Assembly: GCA_964626495.1 (NCBI GenBank)
Contig: CAZVFT010000092.1
Span: 1-9,479, forward strand
DNA: 9,479 bases
Origin: JACNLN01 sp964626495
GTDB lineage: Bacteria; Fidelibacterota; Marinisomatia; Marinisomatales; CAZVFT01
Reading direction: 5' to 3'
In this document: positions 1 to 6,626 of the stretch, one piece after another
Numbering within the stretch: position 1 is the stretch's first letter
Layout: each line of letters begins with the position of its first letter
Notes under the pieces: model-generated
The model's input: only the letters and a program-made list of their open reading frames with translations
The model's database searches: none
Told to the model about the DNA's origin: nothing
Made by a program: the position numbers and the translations under genes

Positions 1-11
1 CCCTACAACCG

Positions 12-50
12 TTATCCAAACTTGTATTGAAAATTAACTGTTTTGGATAA
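12..50. repeat. Inverted repeat, 9-bp arms
   Basis: TTATCCAAA (12-20) and TTTGGATAA (42-50) are perfect reverse complements separated by 21 nt. No T-run follows, so it is not a canonical terminator. It sits about 35 nt upstream of the candidate promoter and could be a protein binding site, or chance in AT-rich DNA. Confidence 0.35.
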
Positions 51-82
51 AGGTGATATATGTCACTTAGAAAAAATAAGTA

Positions 83-111
83 TTGGCTGAAAACTGGTAT
101 ATTTGTACATT
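83..111 (+). promoter_or_regulatory. Candidate promoter for the selenoprotein gene
   Basis: TTGGCT (83-88) and TACATT (106-111) are spaced by 17 nt, a weak sigma70-like pair (3/6 and 4/6 matches). Overlapping it, TATATTTG at 98-105 fits the Bacteroidetes -7 consensus TAnnTTTG, but no TTTG box lies at the right distance upstream. Either would give a leader of roughly 35-50 nt before ATG 154. The assignment is tentative. Confidence 0.3.
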
Positions 112-153
112 AAATAATAAACTTGTGGAATTAAATAATAAAGGAGCCCAAAA

Positions 154-1611
154 ATGAAAACGTTACGGAATATTATGTTAATGCTGTTAATTCTCTTCTC
201 ATCAACATTTGCAACTCAGATGAATGTTGTTGGAGAAGTTTTCAGCGCAACCTGGTGATCAAGCTGCCCAACAGCAAGGTCTTTGCTGTCTCAATTAAAT
301 GATAATTATGGTGATGAATATCTGATTCCCCTCGTTTGGGATATTGACTATTCTCCTGGAGGTAACAATCGATATTGGTGGTATCCCGGAAATGGGTATG
401 TTCCGTGGGTTATATTTGGTGGTACTATTGAACCGCAATGGAATAGCTACTCATCCTATGAAAATGCATATTTACAAATTGCAAATGTTGCGAGTCCATT
501 AGAAATCTCGATGGGAATGACTTTAAATGGCAGCCAGCTAACAGTATCGGCAGATGTTACTGTTACCGATAATATTACAACAACTGACAATAAGATCTTC
601 TTTGTATTGTCACAATTTACCCCCGATTACTCAGCTGATTATGTTAACAAGGTAATAGATTATAGTGGTGAAAGACCATTTACACTGACTGGAATAGGTC
701 AAACAGTTTATGAAGAACATACTTTCACGGTTGATCCAACTGTTATCGAAGAAATAAATGCAATAGCGATAGTCCAATCATGGGTAGGTAGTAAAGATAT
801 CCTTCAAGCCTATCAAATCAGCTATGATGTGATTGATTACGAAGTTACTCTGACTCCCTATAATCCTCCCATTGTAATACCCGCAGGTGGAGGGACGTTT
901 GACTACAATGTTATGATTGCCAACAATACAAATATCCCACAGACGTTCTATGCTGTGCTTTTTGCAGATATGCCTAATGGAAATCAGTATGGTCCGATAT
1001 CGCCAACTCCATACTTGGTACAACTACCAGCAGGTGGAGCAGGTATTATTAGTCAGGATCTGACACAGAATGTGCCCGGGAATGCCCCTACCGGAGATTA
1101 TACGTTTTACTGTTTAGTGGGAACTGATTTTAACACTGTAGTGGACTCCAGTGGTTTCACTTTCACAAAACTGGGAACCGTTCAGGCAACAGGAACTGGA
1201 GAGTGGATAGGTTATTATAGTGATTTTGGTGATGAGATGAGAGAGAATGATATGTGGACTGTTGACGGGATTTATCGTGAGGATGGTACTCTCATTTATG
1301 GGTCAATGAGTGTCGACGAAGATCTTATACCAGATGAATTCGTACTGTACCAGAACTACCCCAATCCCTTCAATCCTATTACTACAATCCGCTACGAACT
1401 ACCTGAACAATCCCACGTAACCATTGTGATATATGATATGCTGGGAAGAGAGGTAAAAGAACTGGTAAGTAGTAGAGTGGTGAGTGGTTATCATAAGGTG
1501 GTTTGGGATGGTACTGACAGTTTTGATAAGCCTGTGGGTGCTGGTGTGTACCTGTATCAAATCAAAGCTTCAGATTTCACTCAGACCTGTAAAATGTTAC
1601 TCTTGAAGTAA
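154..1611 (+). CDS. Exported thioredoxin-like selenoprotein (UxxC) with T9SS C-terminal sorting domain; in-frame UGA at 256-258 read as selenocysteine
   Basis: I read 485 residues from ATG 154 (AAGGAG at 141-146) to TAA 1609-1611, with one in-frame TGA at residue 35. Residues 1-20 form a signal peptide (MKTLRN, a hydrophobic stretch, then STFA). Next comes a beta strand leading to T-W-U35-S-S-C38-P, the active site of a thioredoxin fold with Sec in place of the first Cys. A 'GYVPW' segment with Pro84 fits the cis-Pro loop. This layout resembles Omp28-like thioredoxin proteins of Bacteroidota. Residues about 230-385 form an Ig-like beta-sandwich module, and about 387-485 form a type A T9SS sorting domain with 'LYQNYPNPFNP'. 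Family knowledge suggests a surface or periplasmic thiol/selenol oxidoreductase; the substrate is unknown. A conventional caller would start at TTG 283, losing the signal peptide and active site. The alternative is a nonsense-mutated pseudogene. The intact reading frame and the hairpin after the TGA argue against that. Confidence 0.82.
256..258 (+). other. Selenocysteine codon (recoded TGA), residue 35
   Basis: This TGA is the only in-frame stop between the ATG at 154 and the TAA at 1609. It falls exactly where a thioredoxin-fold protein has its nucleophilic cysteine, three residues before Cys38 in a UxxC motif. Wholesale TGA reassignment is excluded because TGA ends other intact genes here (4649-4651, 6621-6623, 8624-8626). 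Confidence 0.8.
259..290 (+). promoter_or_regulatory. Bacterial SECIS-like hairpin just downstream of the UGA
   Basis: ACAGCAA (271-277) pairs perfectly with TTGCTGT (283-289) around a GGTCT loop (278-282). The hexamer AGGTCT at 277-282 equals the apical loop of the E. coli fdhF SECIS, where SelB contacts the loop G and U. There are 19 nt between the TGA and the loop GG, against 18 in fdhF as I recall it. A single-base bulge like U17 of fdhF is not obvious, although pairing A277 with U282 and A276 with U283 would leave U284 bulged. The hairpin is inside the reading frame, as bacterial SECIS elements are. Confidence 0.75.
1061..1587 (+). repeat. 527-bp perfect direct repeat, copy 1 (T9SS tail region)
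   Basis: I compared this line by line with 4101-4627 at an offset of 3040 and found no mismatch, third codon positions included. It encodes the end of the Ig-like module and almost all of the sorting domain. Identity breaks at T1588/C4628, eight codons before the stop, and upstream of 1061 the genes are only patchily similar. Confidence 0.95.
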
Positions 1612-1636
1612 AAGAACCTCGACAATAGTTTTTAGG

Positions 1637-1670
1637 GGGCAGCGATTTCGGTCGTTGCCCTTTTTTATTT
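1637..1670 (+). terminator. Rho-independent terminator of the selenoprotein gene
   Basis: GGGCAGCGA (1637-1645) pairs with TCGTTGCCC (1652-1660) with one G-U pair, around the loop TTTCGG, and is followed by TTTTTTATTT (1661-1670). It lies 26 nt after the TAA, so the selenoprotein gene and the following gene are probably separate transcription units. Confidence 0.88.
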
Positions 1671-1727
1671 CAATGACTACATTTCACCTGGAAATATTAA
1701 CTTTTTTCAAATGGATATTTGAATTTG

Positions 1728-1862
1728 ATGAAACAATTCCTTCTCACAATGTTCTTATCCTCTATACTGAATTCCAGTATCATCAATGTGTCCGGAAATT
1801 ACTCTACAATTCAAAATAGTATTGAAGCCGTTAACTATAGACATATAATGAGCAAGGTATAG
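1728..1862 (+). pseudogene. Stub of a secreted beta-helix protein gene (44 codons)
   Basis: From ATG 1728 to TAG 1860-1862 there are 44 codons. Residues 1-20 look like a signal peptide (MKQFLLTMFLSSIL). They are followed by 'NVSGNYSTIQNSIEAV', which matches the common opening of right-handed beta-helix proteins of the form 'vpgdYsTIQeAIdAa'. The similarity stops there and the frame closes eight to nine codons later. No clear Shine-Dalgarno site precedes the ATG. I infer a remnant of a longer secreted gene, perhaps cut when the downstream gene or its promoter was put in place. A genuine 44-residue secreted peptide cannot be excluded. Confidence 0.42.
1822..1849 (+). promoter_or_regulatory. Sigma70-type promoter for the Ntn-hydrolase/beta-helix gene
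   Basis: TTGAAG (1822-1827) and a perfect TATAAT (1844-1849) are 16 nt apart. Initiation near 1856 would leave a leader of about 35 nt before ATG 1892. The promoter lies inside the 3' half of the 44-codon stub. The rest of 1671-1891 shows nothing else I can assign. Confidence 0.5.
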
Positions 1863-1891
1863 AATTTTTGGAATCTAACTTTTAAAGAAGT

Positions 1892-4651
1892 ATGAAGAAG
1901 ATACTATCACTCGTGGGATTTATAGCGCTGATTATTATTATGCCGCACGTTGGGTATTCTTGTGATATGATAGCGTTGAAATCTTTAGAAGGAAATACTA
2001 TATCAGCACAAAATCCAGTTGAGGGCGATTTTAATGACCCATTCGATTTTTTTAATTTTATGATAGAGCGATCTGATTCTCTTACAAATAATGACGGTTA
2101 TGGTATCCTCTATTACAAAGATGGAGACGTATTAATAGACAGCACTCAAAAGTGGTATAAAACAGGTTTTAATACTTGGTATGGAGATGGGTCAGAAGAT
2201 CCATTAGATACTGCTATTGTGGAAATTATGGATGATAGCAACAATGCCGTTATTGTATTTGGTCATGACCGCAACGCAACTTCTAATATAGGATACGGTA
2301 GCCATCCCCTTACATTTGAATGGCATAATGTAACTTATACTTTTATGCATAACGGGAGCATAACTCACAATATAAAATTAGTGCTAATGGAATATTTAGG
2401 TAAATATTGGTTTTTACAACACCCATCAAACTGGCATGGACAATATGGGGATGTTAATTCATTTATTGATAGTGAACTGTTGTTTCATTATATCATGAAA
2501 AATATTATTGAAAACGAGGGGGATGTAATGCCTGGTATAAGGGATGCTTTGAATAATACTAATGTTGGGGGAAATAATTTACAAGACTTGTTTTACAGCG
2601 GTAGTTCAATAATTAATTTTATCTTATCCGATGGAAATTTCTTATACATTTTTAGAAATTCAACTATTAATGGAAACCATCATAATCTATCATATCAAAT
2701 ATATGACAGTGGATTTATTGCTGTTAAAACCCAGGAATCTTTGGAGAATCAAATACTTCCTAATACATTGACGATAATTACCCAAGATAGAGAACCTTAT
2801 TTTGTAACTATTTTCAATAACACATCCGTTATTACCTGGCACGTTTCCACCACCGGCTCCAATTCCACTGGTGATGGCTCAGAAGATAATCCCTTTGCTA
2901 CAATCCGCCATGGGATTGATGTTACAAATGATGGCGATGTCGTTCTTGTCCATGAAGGTACATATATAGAGAACATCACTTTCAATGGGAAGAATATTAT
3001 AGTGGGTTCACTTACTTTAACTACAGGTGATACTTCCTACATCTCCCAGACAGTGATTGATGGTAATCAAAATGGAAGTGTAGTTACATTTATGCATGGA
3101 GAAGATTCCTCTGCAGCATTGATTGGGTTTTCAATTACCAACGGTAATGGATCGCCTTATGGGGATTTAATAATTGGCGGGGGAATATTCTGTTTACATT
3201 CAGATCCATTGCTGTCAAATCTAATAGTCAAGGATAACATTGCTGATGATTATGGCGGTGGAATATTTTGTGAGTTTTCCAATCCAACTTTAATGAAATC
3301 AAGAATAAGCAATAATATTGCCAATAAGAGTGGGGGTGGACTTTATTGTGCCAGTTCCAACATAATATTGAGAAATGTTTTGATAAACGGAAATGTAACA
3401 GGCGAAGGAGGAGGAATTTTCTGTAATAATGGTGATCCATATGTAATGAATGTTACAATTAGCGGTAATTCTGCAAGGGTCGGTGGTGGAATTCAATGTT
3501 TTAACAGTTCAGACCCAGTATTGGTCAATACAATTCTTTGGAATAATTTACCTGAAGGAATTTACTTTTCTCGATGGGAAGTTGATCTTGATACGAATAC
3601 AATCACAATTTCTTATTCTGATATTCAGGGTAATTCAGCAGGAATTGAAACCAATGACAATGGCACCGTTTACTGGCTGGAAGGCAACATTGACGATGAT
3701 CCTCTTTTTGTAAATCCAGAAAATGGTGATTATCACATACAATGGGGCAGTCCCTGTATAGATACTGGTGACCCTGATTTAAATGACGATGGAATAATCG
3801 GGGAAACTAATCATAAGGAACAGGATCCTGACGGTACGAGAATGGATATGGGGGTATATTATTTTGATCAGAGTGTATTTTATATCTCTATTACTCTGAC
3901 TTCCTTTATTCCTCTCATTGAAATACCCTCAAGCGGAGGGACGTTTGACTACAATGTTATGATTGCCAACAATACAAATATCACACAGACCTTATATGCC
4001 GTGCTTTTCGCAGATATGCTCAATGGAGATCAGTGTAGATCGATTGATCCAATTTCATACCAGATACTCATGCTACCAGGTGGTACTATTGATGTCGATT
4101 TGACACAGAATGTGCCCGGGAATGCCCCTACCGGAGATTATACGTTTTACTGTTTAGTGGGAACTGATTTTAACACTGTAGTGGACTCCAGTGGTTTCAC
4201 TTTCACAAAACTGGGAACCGTTCAGGCAACAGGAACTGGAGAGTGGATAGGTTATTATAGTGATTTTGGTGATGAGATGAGAGAGAATGATATGTGGACT
4301 GTTGACGGGATTTATCGTGAGGATGGTACTCTCATTTATGGGTCAATGAGTGTCGACGAAGATCTTATACCAGATGAATTCGTACTGTACCAGAACTACC
4401 CCAATCCCTTCAATCCTATTACTACAATCCGCTACGAACTACCTGAACAATCCCACGTAACCATTGTGATATATGATATGCTGGGAAGAGAGGTAAAAGA
4501 ACTGGTAAGTAGTAGAGTGGTGAGTGGTTATCATAAGGTGGTTTGGGATGGTACTGACAGTTTTGATAAGCCTGTGGGTGCTGGTGTGTACCTGTATCAA
4601 ATCAAAGCTTCAGATTTCACTCAGACCCGTAAAATGGTATTGCTGAAGTGA
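1892..4651 (+). CDS. Exported class II glutamine amidotransferase-like (Ntn hydrolase) / beta-helix protein with T9SS sorting domain
   Basis: The protein has 919 residues. Residues 1-23 are a signal peptide ending G-Y-S, and Cys24 ('CDMIALKS') would become the first mature residue. The next about 290 residues match class II glutamine amidotransferases of the YafJ/GATase_4 kind: 'NNDGYGILYY', G-H-D-R-N-A-T at 124-130 (as GHTRxAT), H153-N-G and D193-S-E. The family uses an N-terminal Cys nucleophile for amide hydrolysis; its real substrate here is unknown. A right-handed beta-helix follows from about residue 316 ('WHVSTTGSNSTGDGS') to about 660. Five GGGI/L-x-C turns begin at about 429, 455, 481, 506 and 531, giving a 25-26 residue coil. 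The tail is an Ig-like module (about 665-815) and a type A T9SS domain (about 821-919), nearly identical to that of the preceding gene. The ribosome binding site is poor (AAAGAAG, 1884-1890, too close), so the start rests on the signal peptide. Confidence 0.8.
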   Translation: MKKILSLVGFIALIIIMPHVGYSCDMIALKSLEGNTISAQNPVEGDFNDPFDFFNFMIERSDSLTNNDGYGILYYKDGDVLIDSTQKWYKTGFNTWYGDGSEDPLDTAIVEIMDDSNNAVIVFGHDRNATSNIGYGSHPLTFEWHNVTYTFMHNGSITHNIKLVLMEYLGKYWFLQHPSNWHGQYGDVNSFIDSELLFHYIMKNIIENEGDVMPGIRDALNNTNVGGNNLQDLFYSGSSIINFILSDGNFLYIFRNSTINGNHHNLSYQIYDSGFIAVKTQESLENQILPNTLTIITQDREPYFVTIFNNTSVITWHVSTTGSNSTGDGSEDNPFATIRHGIDVTNDGDVVLVHEGTYIENITFNGKNIIVGSLTLTTGDTSYISQTVIDGNQNGSVVTFMHGEDSSAALIGFSITNGNGSPYGDLIIGGGIFCLHSDPLLSNLIVKDNIADDYGGGIFCEFSNPTLMKSRISNNIANKSGGGLYCASSNIILRNVLINGNVTGEGGGIFCNNGDPYVMNVTISGNSARVGGGIQCFNSSDPVLVNTILWNNLPEGIYFSRWEVDLDTNTITISYSDIQGNSAGIETNDNGTVYWLEGNIDDDPLFVNPENGDYHIQWGSPCIDTGDPDLNDDGIIGETNHKEQDPDGTRMDMGVYYFDQSVFYISITLTSFIPLIEIPSSGGTFDYNVMIANNTNITQTLYAVLFADMLNGDQCRSIDPISYQILMLPGGTIDVDLTQNVPGNAPTGDYTFYCLVGTDFNTVVDSSGFTFTKLGTVQATGTGEWIGYYSDFGDEMRENDMWTVDGIYREDGTLIYGSMSVDEDLIPDEFVLYQNYPNPFNPITTIRYELPEQSHVTIVIYDMLGREVKELVSSRVVSGYHKVVWDGTDSFDKPVGAGVYLYQIKASDFTQTRKMVLLK
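4101..4627 (+). repeat. 527-bp perfect direct repeat, copy 2 (T9SS tail region)
   Basis: This is the second copy of 1061-1587 in the same orientation and reading frame. Upstream, a smaller block (3935-3982 versus 889-936) is also identical over 48 bp. The interval between the two blocks is diverged and 6 nt (two codons) different in length. Confidence 0.95.
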
Positions 4652-4849
4652 GGAAGATTTGTCAATCGTAATTGAACGAAGCGAATGTAGATTGATTTAT
4701 CCGCCGAACCCCAATTTATCAATCACCTAAAACTGATCTCCTGTGAATAATCGGCTAAGGTATGGGTGGCAGGTAGTGACAAGTATAAATAAGGTGTGTT
4801 CATGCTTTGTAGTGGGTGTAATGAAAATCAATATCAACAATCTTTGCTT

Positions 4850-5641
4850 TTAAAAATTTTTTCCTTTTAGGTGTGCGTCTGTCAATTTTCTGGATAGGAA
4901 TTGAAAAGCATCATCCACTGTATCGGAAAAGTGTACGAGATTCATATCCTCTATTGAAATAGCACCCATCTCTGCCAGGTAGTTGAAGTTAATAACCTTT
5001 TTCCAGTACTTCTGGCCATAAATAACCACGGGTATTTTCTTTTTCATTTTTCCTGTCTGTGTAAGAGTGAGGAGTTCCATAAGTTCGTCAAGAGTTCCAA
5101 AACCACCAGGGAAAATAACCAGTGCTTTTGCAAGATACAGGAACCAGAACTTCCGCATAAAAAAGTAGTGGAATTCGAGATCCAATTTTGGTGTGACATA
5201 AGGATTGCCCTGTTTTTCATTAGGAAGACTGATATTCAATCCGATGGAAAATCCACCCGCTTCTTTAGCTCCACGACAGGCAGCTTCCATAATACCCGGT
5301 CCTCCGCCAGAGGTAACAATAAAGCGGTGTTTGGCATCCCGGAGTTTTTTTGACCAATCTGTCATTCGAAATGCCAGTTGACGTGCATCCTGATAGTAGG
5401 ATGATAATTTCATAAGGTTATTATTGATATTATCATTATGAGATTTCTGAGCCTTTACATCTTCAGGTGAAGGAATCCGTGCAGATCCGAAGAACACGAT
5501 GGTGTCTTTGATATTCATTTGCCGAAACCGACGAAGAGGACCAAAATATTCTGCCAAAAGCCGAGCTGGGCGAGCATCTGGGCTGTGCAAAAATTCTATA
5601 TCCTCATAAAACTTTTTCCGTTGTTTGTTTTTTTTATTCAT
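4850..5641 (-). CDS. LOG family protein (TIGR00730-type Rossmann-fold nucleotide phosphoribohydrolase)
   Basis: The protein has 263 residues. The family signatures are clear: 'FFGSARIP' near residue 50, 'SGGGPGIMEAA' at 111-121 and 'PGGFGTLDE' at 178-186, the last two forming the nucleotide-binding and catalytic site. Characterised LOG enzymes hydrolyse the N-glycosidic bond of nucleoside 5'-monophosphates (cytokinin riboside phosphates in plants, AMP and related nucleotides in bacteria), releasing base and ribose 5-phosphate. The substrate here cannot be read from sequence. The first 40 residues are basic and outside the core fold. GAGG lies 12 nt before the ATG, so the start is acceptable but not strongly marked. 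The gene converges with the beta-helix gene and lies downstream of rpmB, but the rpmB terminator probably makes it a separate unit. It is cytoplasmic. Confidence 0.88.
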   Translation of the reverse strand: MNKKNKQRKKFYEDIEFLHSPDARPARLLAEYFGPLRRFRQMNIKDTIVFFGSARIPSPEDVKAQKSHNDNINNNLMKLSSYYQDARQLAFRMTDWSKKLRDAKHRFIVTSGGGPGIMEAACRGAKEAGGFSIGLNISLPNEKQGNPYVTPKLDLEFHYFFMRKFWFLYLAKALVIFPGGFGTLDELMELLTLTQTGKMKKKIPVVIYGQKYWKKVINFNYLAEMGAISIEDMNLVHFSDTVDDAFQFLSRKLTDAHLKGKNF

Positions 5642-5688
5642 GATTTATAACATCCTCAAAAGTGAAACTTTTATTGATTCTTATTTTT

Positions 5689-5715
5689 AGTATAGTGATT
5701 TGGTTAAAAGAACAA
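5689..5715 (-). promoter_or_regulatory. Candidate promoter for the LOG gene
   Basis: On the minus strand, TATACT (5694-5689) is a 5/6 match to the -10 box. TTGTTC (5715-5710) lies 15 nt upstream as a poor -35 box with short spacing. It fits the gap between the rpmB terminator and ATG 5641. Confidence 0.3.
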
Positions 5716-5741
5716 CGGGTAACAAGTAACTATTTTATCGA

Positions 5742-5771
5742 GAAAAAAAGGGGAACATCAATGTTCCCCTT
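5742..5771 (-). terminator. Rho-independent terminator of rpmB
   Basis: On the minus strand GGGGAACAT (5769-5761) pairs perfectly with ATGTTCCCC (5758-5750) and is followed by a run of T (complement of the A-run at 5743-5749). The complementary T-A flanks extend the stem by two pairs. It lies about 24 nt after the rpmB stop codon. Confidence 0.92.
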
Positions 5772-5794
5772 GAATAAAAGAAATCATAGAACAA

Positions 5795-6031
5795 TTAGAT
5801 ATTTTTACCTTCAGCTCTCATTTTAGCAATAACTGCTTCGATACCCTTTTTATTAATGGTTTTAAGGGCTTTAGTGGATACCTTTAGTTTAACCCATCGA
5901 TTTTCTGAGGGTAACCAGAATCGCTTTGTCACCAAATTGGGATAGAATGTCCGTTTAGTTTTCCGATGGGAATGACTGACTTTATTTCCCGATTTAGGTC
6001 TTTTACCTGTTACTTGACAAACTCTGCTCAT
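5795..6031 (-). CDS. rpmB: 50S ribosomal protein L28
   Basis: The protein has 78 residues starting MSRVCQVTGKRPKSGNKVSHS, the conserved L28 N-terminus (C-x-x-T-G-K-x-P, then GN-x-V-S-H-S), followed by the usual basic 'KTKRTFYPNL' stretch. The length matches bacterial L28. The frame stays open upstream to 6106, but I chose the ATG at 6031. It begins the conserved sequence and has GGAG nine nt upstream on the minus strand, whereas the extra 25 residues look non-coding. It is a structural component of the large ribosomal subunit and is monocistronic here, with its own terminator. Confidence 0.96.
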   Translation of the reverse strand: MSRVCQVTGKRPKSGNKVSHSHRKTKRTFYPNLVTKRFWLPSENRWVKLKVSTKALKTINKKGIEAVIAKMRAEGKNI

Positions 6032-6332
6032 AGATTTTTTCTCCAAATTTAAGCGGCGAAAATTAGGACGTGTAAAGAATAATAGCAAACAAAACTTGAT
6101 TCCCAAATCAAGAACTAAATTGAGAAAATCAAGTAGTCATGTCATAAAAAGAATTTCGTTATCACCGGATATTTGTAATCATATCAAGGAAAGACAGGAA
6201 AAATTATGTGGGATGGAATATCCGTAACTTTGGATAGTATTTGCGACATTGATAAGAACTATGTAAACTTTGTGACTAGTATAATTTATTGATTGACCAG
6301 ATTATTTAAAATTTTAGATACAGGAGAAGATT
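6032..6332. other. Divergent intergenic region between rpmB and the oxidoreductase operon
   Basis: These 301 nt hold no supported gene. They contain the inverted repeat at 6095-6112 and a perfect TATAAT at 6280-6285 on the plus strand, 48 nt before GTG 6333. No -35 box stands at 16-18 nt from it: a TTGATA at 6249-6254 is 25 nt away. This is the likely promoter region of the operon, but the exact promoter is unclear. Confidence 0.5.
6095..6112. repeat. Perfect 7-bp inverted repeat upstream of rpmB
   Basis: CTTGATT (6095-6101) and AATCAAG (6106-6112) flank CCCA. A further AATCAAG occurs about 20 nt to the right. The position, 64-81 nt upstream of the rpmB start in the divergent intergenic region, would suit an operator, but no regulator is in view. 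Confidence 0.35.
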
Positions 6333-6623
6333 GTGGCAAAAATCAAAGGTGAGGTTAAGATTGCAGTAGAAGTATGCAAAGGGTGTGAATTGTGTGTATA
6401 TGAATGTCCTCAGGAGACTCTGGGTATGTCGGAAGAACTTAATCAGCGTGGATATCATTATGCTGTTGTAGTACAGGACAATTGTACCGGATGCATCAAC
6501 TGTGCTCTTGTTTGCCCAGATGCAGCCATTATAGTTTATCGTGAACGGAGAAAAAAGAAACCAAGCATTGCAGAGGTTTATCGGAAAACTGAGGATATGA
6601 CTGTAACAATTGATGGGAGGTGA
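6333..6623 (+). CDS. 2-oxoacid:ferredoxin oxidoreductase, 2x[4Fe-4S] ferredoxin-like subunit (delta/KorD-VorC type)
   Basis: The protein has 96 residues with two complete [4Fe-4S] motifs: C15-x2-C18-x2-C21-x3-C25-P and C51-x2-C54-x2-C57-x3-C61-P. It would carry electrons from the TPP active site of the complex to external ferredoxin in the cytoplasm. The start is GTG 6333, with AGGAG at 6322-6326 six nt upstream; no ATG near gives the conserved start. The C-terminal 30 residues are basic ('RERRKKKPS') and outside the ferredoxin fold. It is the first gene of a four-gene operon and ends 3 nt before the alpha subunit. Confidence 0.9.
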   Translation: MAKIKGEVKIAVEVCKGCELCVYECPQETLGMSEELNQRGYHYAVVVQDNCTGCINCALVCPDAAIIVYRERRKKKPSIAEVYRKTEDMTVTIDGR

Positions 6624-6626
6624 TCG

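Noticed and set aside
256..258. TGA as a nonsense mutation making the first gene a pseudogene
   Set aside because: The frame is intact on both sides, the codon sits exactly at a redox-active Cys position, and a hairpin with an fdhF-type loop follows at the right distance. It remains the main alternative until the Sec machinery is confirmed.
283..1611. Start of the first gene at TTG 283
   Set aside because: It would begin inside the helix after the CxxC motif, with no signal peptide on a protein that has a secretion tail, and the TTG is part of the SECIS stem.
1892..1963. Cys24 of the beta-helix protein as a lipoprotein cysteine
   Set aside because: The residues before it are V-G-Y-S, which do not fit a lipobox with Leu/Val/Ile at -3, and the following sequence fits an Ntn-hydrolase N-terminus. 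It is not fully excluded.
3228..3713. Open frames overlapping the beta-helix region on both strands
   Set aside because: They are shadows of the repetitive beta-helix coding sequence with no start signals or recognisable domains.
4690..4724. GATTGAT/ATCAATC hairpin between the convergent genes as a terminator
   Set aside because: It is only 7 bp, AT-rich, with a 21-nt loop and no T-run on either strand.
6032..6106. 25-residue N-terminal extension of L28
   Set aside because: It lies outside the conserved protein, and a good ribosome binding site precedes the internal ATG at 6031.
6206..6292. 28-codon frame with AGGA six to seven nt upstream of its ATG
   Set aside because: It has no recognisable feature or composition of a coding sequence and overlaps the probable promoter region of the oxidoreductase operon.
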